From positions 620,001 to 684,000 of the forward strand of contig NZ_CP114767.1 of assembly GCF_027359925.1 (NCBI RefSeq): DNA of 64,000 bases, given 5' to 3'. The notes below the pieces were generated by a model. That model was not told the origin of the DNA. It saw only the letters and a program-made list of their open reading frames with translations, and made no database searches. This stretch comes from Hymenobacter canadensis (lineage in GTDB: Bacteria; Bacteroidota; Bacteroidia; Cytophagales; Hymenobacteraceae). Below, piece after piece: positions 58,936 through 64,000 of the stretch; the stretch's first letter is position 1, and each line of letters begins with the position of its first letter. A program made the position numbers and the translations under genes.

Positions 58936-60654
58936 GTGCCTTCCCTAAATCAACCTGATTCTTTTCGGTTTTCACCGCTGGGACTGGCACTGCTGGGCTT
59001 GCTGTTGTTCCTGCTTCCATACGGCATTCTGCGGGCCCACAGTTACGTTACCATCGACGATAATCTGGATGCGGAGCTGAATATTCCGTATCTGCTTGTG
59101 CAGCAAGGCGTGGCGCTGGACTACCGGCCGCAGGTCGTGGTGGCGCCCCTGATGGACGGGCTGCCCCGCAACGCCCTGCGCCCGGGTCTGAGCGTGACGG
59201 TAAGCCTGTTTGCCCTGATGCCGCCGTGGGCCGCCTACTTGGTGCAGCAGGCACTGGTGCGGCTGCTGGGGCTGCTGGCCCTGTATGCGCTGCTGCGGCA
59301 GGAACTGCTGCCCGAGCGGCGGCAGCGGCGGGTGGCGGCCGGCGTGGCGCTGGCCTGGGCGCTGCTGCCGCTCTATTCTATGTATGGGCTGTCGGTGCTG
59401 GGGCAGCCGGCGCTGCTGCTGGCGTTTCTGGCCGTGCGGCGCGGGGCGGACCGGTGGTGGCACTGGCTGCTGATTGCCGCCTTCCCGTTCTGGACTATGT
59501 TCGTGTTTGTAGGGCCGTTTATGCTGGCGGCGCTGGGTGCCCTCTGGCTGCGTGATTGGTGGCATCGGCGGCAGCTCAACTGGCTGTTCCTGGGCGGAAT
59601 GGTGCTGCTGCTGGCCGTGTATCTGGTGGTGGAGTGGCCGCTGTTCTACTCGCTGCTGGTGGCCCGGCAGTTTGTGCCGCACCGCGTGGAGTTCGACCTG
59701 GCCCAACTCGCGCCGCTGGGCCTGAAAGCTGGTTTGCGCAGCACCAGCCAGTTTTTTCTGTTTGGGCAGTACCACGCCAGCCGGTTTCTGCGAGTAGCGG
59801 TGCTGCTGGCCGTGGCGGCCGCCATGGGGCTGGCGCCAGCTGGGCAGCGGGCGGCGCGGGTGCGGCAGCTGGGCGGCTGGCTGCTGGCACTGGCGGCGCT
59901 GGCCGTGTTCAGCGGCTTCCATCCGCAGCTGGTGGCTTGGGGCCAGCATCGGCTGCCGATTCTGGGCGTGTTCAACTTCGGGAGGCTGCATTTTCTGGCG
60001 CCGCTGCTGTGGTTCTGGCTGCTGGCGCTGGCGTTGCGCCACCTCAGCGGCCGCTGGCAGCTAGCCGTGGTAGGGCTGCAGCTGCTGATTGGGTTAGGCA
60101 TGAACCCGGAGTGGACCAACAACCTGCGCGAGTTGGCGGGCCGGCCCAGTCCGCACGAGCCCAACTACACCGCCTACGTGGCGCCGGTGCTGTTCAGGCA
60201 GGTGCAGCAGGCCATCCGGCAGCAAACCGGCCTGGAGCCCGCGCAGTACCGCGTGGCCAGCCTGGGTCTGCCTCCGGCCGTGGCCCAGCTCAACAACTTC
60301 TACACCCTCGACTCCTATCAGAACAACTACCCGCTGCCCTACAAGCACCGCTTCCGCCCGATAATAGCCGGGGAGCTGACCAAAAACGATACCCTGCGCC
60401 GCTACTTCGACGCCTGGGGCAACCGCTGCTACCTGTTTTCGAGCGAGCTGGGCAAGGATTTTCGGGTGGGCGCGTTTCAGCAGCGCACGGTGCAGGATTT
60501 CGCCTTTGGTGCGGCGGCTTTCCGGCAGCTAGGCGGGCGTTACGTGCTATCGGCGGCACGGCTGGCTACCCCGGCCCGTAGTGGGCTGCGGCTGGCCGGT
60601 GAGTTCGGTCAGCCCGACGCCTACTGGCATATCTGGCTGTATGAGGTGGAGTAG
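58936..60654 (+). CDS. Polytopic membrane protein, possibly GT-C/YfhO-like
   Basis: A 572-residue protein with about ten hydrophobic helices over residues 13-385, then a soluble C-terminal domain of about 190 residues. Between helices 1 and 2 lies HSYVTIDDNLDAELNIPYLL, an acidic first loop (DDNLD) like that of GT-C glycosyltransferases, which use lipid-linked sugars. The overall shape resembles DUF6044 or YfhO-type proteins, but I could not confirm a family. The start is the GTG at 58936. The gene is monocistronic, with an inverted repeat beyond its stop. Confidence 0.75.
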   Translation: MPSLNQPDSFRFSPLGLALLGLLLFLLPYGILRAHSYVTIDDNLDAELNIPYLLVQQGVALDYRPQVVVAPLMDGLPRNALRPGLSVTVSLFALMPPWAAYLVQQALVRLLGLLALYALLRQELLPERRQRRVAAGVALAWALLPLYSMYGLSVLGQPALLLAFLAVRRGADRWWHWLLIAAFPFWTMFVFVGPFMLAALGALWLRDWWHRRQLNWLFLGGMVLLLAVYLVVEWPLFYSLLVARQFVPHRVEFDLAQLAPLGLKAGLRSTSQFFLFGQYHASRFLRVAVLLAVAAAMGLAPAGQRAARVRQLGGWLLALAALAVFSGFHPQLVAWGQHRLPILGVFNFGRLHFLAPLLWFWLLALALRHLSGRWQLAVVGLQLLIGLGMNPEWTNNLRELAGRPSPHEPNYTAYVAPVLFRQVQQAIRQQTGLEPAQYRVASLGLPPAVAQLNNFYTLDSYQNNYPLPYKHRFRPIIAGELTKNDTLRRYFDAWGNRCYLFSSELGKDFRVGAFQQRTVQDFAFGAAAFRQLGGRYVLSAARLATPARSGLRLAGEFGQPDAYWHIWLYEVE

Positions 60655-60688
60655 CGGGGTGGCGGATTGGTGGGGTGGTTGAAATGGT

Positions 60689-60786
60689 ACGTCATTCCGA
60701 GCGGAGCGAGGAATTGCGCGTGCTGATGTTGAACCACGACTACAACGTCAGTTCGCGAGATTCCTCGCTCCGCTTGGAATGACGTT
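60689..60786. repeat. Inverted repeat, GTCATTCCGAGCG family
   Basis: ACGTCATTCCGAGCGGAGCG (from 60689) to about 60731 pairs imperfectly with CAACGTCAG...CCTCGCTCCGC...GGAATGACGT (60743-60785). The inner GCGTGCTGATGTTG is close to the inner part of the elements at 30291 and 34581. Confidence 0.88.
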
Positions 60787-60856
60787 CTGGATTTTCGCCT
60801 CCATCACTCCATCAACCCACCACTCCACGAATCCGCTGAATCCACTAACAATTGCC

Positions 60857-60864
60857 TAGATTTG
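60857..60864 (+). promoter_or_regulatory. Predicted -7 box of ftsK
   Basis: TAGATTTG matches TAnnTTTG and lies 18 bases upstream of the chosen ATG at 60883. The -33 element is not evident. Confidence 0.35.
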
Positions 60865-60882
60865 GCCCTTTGGCGCGTTAGA

Positions 60883-63867
60883 ATGGCAAAAAATACTTAC
60901 AAGCAAGACGCAACACCTCCCAGCCGGGCCAATGAGCCCCGGCCAACCCGTGCCCCGCAGCCCCGAGCGGCCGCGCCCGAGCCGGCCGCACCCCGCGAAA
61001 ACCGGCGGGCCTCCGAACCCAAGGCCGCGCCCAAGCCGCCACGCAAACCCCTGAAGCTGCCGTCGCTGAACCTGGGCGCCATCTTCGGGTTCCTGCGCGA
61101 CCGGCGGTTTCAGCTGTTTCTGGGCTTCTTCTTCCTGCTGGCTTCGCTGTACCTGACGTTCGCCTTCTTCTCGTTCCTGTTCACCGGCCACGCCGACCAG
61201 AGCGTGGTGGAAGGCCTCGACCATACGCCGGTGAAGGAAGCCGGCCAGCAATCTGGCAACTGGCTGGGACTGGTGGGGGCTTTCGCGGCGCAGCTGCTGA
61301 TTTACAAGGGCTTCGGTGTGGCGGCTTTCGCCCTGATTCCGATTGTCTTCTTCCTGGGCTACAAGATTGTGTTCCGGCGGGCCGGCGTGTCCGTGACCTA
61401 CGTGCTGGCGCTGTGCCTGTTTATCATGGGCTGGCTGAGCGTGCTGCTGGGCTACGTGGTGCTCACCATGCAGGCCCCCGATGCCGACCCCAGCCTGGGC
61501 TACCGCCTCGATTTCCTGAGCGGCGGTATCGGCTACGAAGCGGCCGTCTGGCTCGACAGTCTCATCGGCTGGGGCACGGTGCTGCTGCTGGCTTTCCTGC
61601 TGATTTCCTTCGTGGTCTTTTTCTTCAACGTCACGTCAGTCACGCTGCCGCGCTTTGGGGCGGAAGGGGAGGAGCCGGACGCAGAGCCTGCTGCTGCTGA
61701 CTCAAACCGCCGCCCGGCCGTGGCCGCCGCGGCTTACGCCGACGACGACGAGCCCGAGCCTGATATGGGCTTCGTGGTGCGCGATACGCGGCCGGTGGCG
61801 GCCCCACCTGTGGCGGCCATAGAGGAGGAAGAGCTGGACGACGAGGAGCCCTATGCTACGCCCGCGCCCGACGCGCCATTTGTGGCCAGCGGTCCGGTGG
61901 CTTCTTCGGCGTTCAACATGGCTCCGAGCGTAGCCCCGGCGGCGGCCGCTGTCGGAGTTGGTGCTGCCGCCCTGACTACCGCGGCCGGCACCGCCGTGCC
62001 CATGAGCGTGGCTGCGGCCGGCGCTGTTGTTGGCGCGGCCGGTGCGGCTGCTTCTATGGCTGCGGGCGGCACCACCGCCGCGCCGAAAGGCCCCAGCTTC
62101 TCCATCGAAGCGCCTGCCGATCCGGAGCCGCTGGCCGTGGCCCCGTCGCGGGTGCCCACGCCGCTTTCCCTCTCCGATCTGGCCGACGATGATACGCCTC
62201 TGTCGCCCCCGAGCAGCGAAAAGCCGGTTGCTCACCCCGAAGCGCCTGCCCTGCAGATTGCCGTGAAGCCCGGTGAGCTGGACCCGGCCGCCGGCGCCGA
62301 CATGGCCCGCATTGCCGACGATGACGAGGACATGGAAACCATGCCCGCCGTCAACTACGACCCTACGCTGGACCTGTCGCGCTACCTCTACCCCACGCTG
62401 GAGCTGCTCAACGACTACGGCGTGGCCAAAGCCCAGGTAACCAAGGAGGAGCTGGAAGCCAACAAGGACCGCATCGTGGAAACGCTGGGCCACTACGGCA
62501 TCAACATCGCCAGCATCAAGGCCACCATCGGCCCCACGGTCACGCTCTACGAAATCGTGCCCGACGCCGGGGTGCGCATCTCCAAAATCAAGAGCCTGGA
62601 AGACGATATTGCACTGAGCCTCGCGGCGTTAGGTATCCGTATCATCGCACCTATTCCGGGTAAGGGCACGATTGGTATCGAAGTGCCGAACACCAAGAAG
62701 GAGATGGTAAGCATCCGGTCGGTTTTTGCCACCGAGAAGTTTGCCAACACTGAAATGGACCTGCCGATTGCCTTCGGCCGCACCATCACCAACGAGGTGT
62801 TCGTCGTCGATCTGGCCAAGATGCCCCACTTGCTGATGGCGGGTGCCACCGGCCAGGGTAAGTCGGTGGGTTTGAACGTGATTCTGGCTTCGCTGCTTTA
62901 CAAGCGTCACCCGGCCACGCTCAAGTTCGTGCTCGTCGACCCCAAAAAGGTGGAACTGAGTATCTTCAACAAGATTGAGCGCCACTTCCTGGCCAAGCTG
63001 CCCGACACCGAGGAGGCCATCATCACCGACACCAAGAAGGTGGTGAACACGCTCAACTCCTTATGCATGGAGATGGATAAGCGCTACGACCTGCTCAAGG
63101 ATGCCGGCTGCCGCAACCTGAAGGAGTACAACCGCAAGTTCATTGAGCGCCGCCTGAACCCCAAGAAGGGCCACCGCTTCATGCCGTTCATCGTGCTGGT
63201 AATTGACGAGCTGGCCGACCTGATGATGACCGCCGGCAAAGAGGTGGAAACTCCGATTGCCCGTCTCGCGCAGCTGGCCCGCGCCATCGGCATTCACCTG
63301 ATTGTGGCCACCCAGCGCCCCAGCGTGAACGTTATTACGGGTATCATCAAGGCCAATTTCCCCTGCCGGATTTCCTTTAAGGTGACCAGCAAGATTGACT
63401 CCCGCACCATTCTCGACGCCGGTGGCGCCGACCAGTTGGTGGGCCAGGGTGACATGCTGATTTCGCAGGGCTCCGACATTATCCGGGTGCAGTGCGCCTT
63501 CATCGACACGCCCGAGGTGGACCGCCTCTGCGACTACATCGGCGAGCAGCAGGGCTACCCCGACGCCTACCTGCTGCCCGAAGTGGTGGGCGAAAGCGGT
63601 GGCGGCAGCGGCGACATGGAAGACATGGATCCCGCGCAGCGCGACTCGATGTTTGAGGAAGCCGCCCGCGTTATCGTCACGCACCAGCAGGGCAGCACCT
63701 CGCTGCTGCAGCGCCGCCTGAAGCTCGGCTACAACCGCGCCGGCCGCCTTATCGACCAGCTGGAGCACGCCGGCATCGTGGGGCCGTTTGAGGGCAGCAA
63801 GGCCCGCGAAGTATTAATTCCGGACGAGTACAGTTTGGAACAGTTGTTGAATACGCTGCCCAAGTAA
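60883..63867 (+). CDS. ftsK: DNA translocase FtsK
   Basis: A 994-residue septal DNA pump that clears chromosome ends and activates XerCD. After a basic Pro-rich lead, four membrane helices fall at about 80-250. A long acidic and Ala/Gly/Pro-rich linker (about 260-480) follows, then the motor with Walker A GATGQGKS (654-661), FVLVDPKKVELSIF, Walker B VLVIDELAD (771-778) and TQRPSVNVITG. The C-terminal winged-helix gamma domain (STSLLQRRLKLGYNRAGRLIDQLEHAGIVGP pattern) reads KOPS-like sites. The ATG at 60883 is preferred over the TTG at 60862. xerD lies about 3 kb upstream, which fits their joint role but is not an operon. Confidence 0.95.
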   Translation: MAKNTYKQDATPPSRANEPRPTRAPQPRAAAPEPAAPRENRRASEPKAAPKPPRKPLKLPSLNLGAIFGFLRDRRFQLFLGFFFLLASLYLTFAFFSFLFTGHADQSVVEGLDHTPVKEAGQQSGNWLGLVGAFAAQLLIYKGFGVAAFALIPIVFFLGYKIVFRRAGVSVTYVLALCLFIMGWLSVLLGYVVLTMQAPDADPSLGYRLDFLSGGIGYEAAVWLDSLIGWGTVLLLAFLLISFVVFFFNVTSVTLPRFGAEGEEPDAEPAAADSNRRPAVAAAAYADDDEPEPDMGFVVRDTRPVAAPPVAAIEEEELDDEEPYATPAPDAPFVASGPVASSAFNMAPSVAPAAAAVGVGAAALTTAAGTAVPMSVAAAGAVVGAAGAAASMAAGGTTAAPKGPSFSIEAPADPEPLAVAPSRVPTPLSLSDLADDDTPLSPPSSEKPVAHPEAPALQIAVKPGELDPAAGADMARIADDDEDMETMPAVNYDPTLDLSRYLYPTLELLNDYGVAKAQVTKEELEANKDRIVETLGHYGINIASIKATIGPTVTLYEIVPDAGVRISKIKSLEDDIALSLAALGIRIIAPIPGKGTIGIEVPNTKKEMVSIRSVFATEKFANTEMDLPIAFGRTITNEVFVVDLAKMPHLLMAGATGQGKSVGLNVILASLLYKRHPATLKFVLVDPKKVELSIFNKIERHFLAKLPDTEEAIITDTKKVVNTLNSLCMEMDKRYDLLKDAGCRNLKEYNRKFIERRLNPKKGHRFMPFIVLVIDELADLMMTAGKEVETPIARLAQLARAIGIHLIVATQRPSVNVITGIIKANFPCRISFKVTSKIDSRTILDAGGADQLVGQGDMLISQGSDIIRVQCAFIDTPEVDRLCDYIGEQQGYPDAYLLPEVVGESGGGSGDMEDMDPAQRDSMFEEAARVIVTHQQGSTSLLQRRLKLGYNRAGRLIDQLEHAGIVGPFEGSKAREVLIPDEYSLEQLLNTLPK

Positions 63868-63988
63868 GCGCCAGCGGCTATTTCCAGCCACGCCAGGGAG
63901 GTTTTACCACTTCTTTTGGTTTAGAAGTAAACAAACTGGCCCGCTACACGTCTCTGTACTCAACCTACCGAATCACCACCTTTTTGCA

Positions 63989-64000
63989 ATGAAAAAATAC
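63989..64000 (+). CDS. Start of the next gene, truncated by the window edge
   Basis: An ATG followed by AAA AAA TAC (Met-Lys-Lys-Tyr) at the right edge looks like the start of an exported protein. In Bacteroidota a LolA-type outer-membrane lipoprotein carrier often follows ftsK, so that is my guess, but four codons cannot show it. Confidence 0.4.

Noticed and set aside
646..60786. CRISPR array from the many repeats
   Set aside because: Repeats are scattered as inverted pairs between genes, with no regular direct-repeat spacing and no cas genes.

Overview
The window reads as chromosomal DNA of a high-GC member of the Bacteroidota, most likely a Hymenobacter-like Cytophagales bacterium. This is inferred from gene content plus composition, not from a database search. 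The clues are TonB-dependent receptors with an N-terminal carboxypeptidase-regulatory-like domain, DUF1573 and short AMP-nucleosidase families, a fused alpha/beta 2-oxoacid dehydrogenase E1, UMF1 and MarC proteins, promoters with a TAnnTTTG -7 box, weak Shine-Dalgarno sequences, and GC-rich codon use.

Layout. 1-4.2 kb: NodB deacetylase, family 2 glycosyltransferase, TatD nuclease, type I asparaginase. 4.26 kb: tRNA-Ser(GGA) with promoter and terminator. 4.5-8.1 kb: a large MmeI-like type IIG restriction-modification gene, split by one in-frame TAG, whose specificity region is much more AT-rich than the rest. 8.2-10.2 kb: two-component system. 10.4-18.9 kb: MHS-type transporter, TonB receptor, AEC transporter, a dctA-dmlA-like dicarboxylate uptake/oxidation pair, and a BLUF photoreceptor. 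18.9-25.7 kb: second TonB receptor, UvrA2-like ATPase, TetR regulator, small Lys-rich secreted protein. 26-32.4 kb: a PaoABC-type periplasmic aldehyde oxidoreductase (2Fe-2S, FAD/4Fe-4S and molybdenum subunits) followed by XdhC/PaoD-like and MocA-like cofactor-maturation genes. 32.5-45.9 kb: UMF1 transporter, DinB protein, YtcJ-like amidohydrolase, AMP nucleosidase, HsdR-N-like protein, PAS kinase plus receiver, LTA-synthase-like sulfatase, SUKH-like protein, alanine dehydrogenase, DUF1573 protein. 46-52.3 kb: fused E1, lipoprotein, LuxE-like protein, DUF421 protein, sigma-54 activator without a DNA-binding domain. 52.5-53.7 kb: RNase P RNA, then a REP-associated tyrosine transposase (RAYT) inside its REP sequences. 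53.8-64 kb: RNase HI, MarC, class V aminotransferase, AroQ, XerD, small unknowns, a polytopic membrane protein, FtsK and the first codons of the next gene.

The most distinctive feature is the density of intergenic inverted repeats. About 25 elements fall into at least five sequence families, usually 25-47 bp arms around a short centre, and most begin just after a stop codon. Several share inner segments while differing in outer segments, so they look modular. Only the REP family has an obvious enzyme partner here, the RAYT. The two observations I would follow first are the interrupted, patchwork restriction-modification gene and the RAYT/REP locus with the surrounding repeat families.
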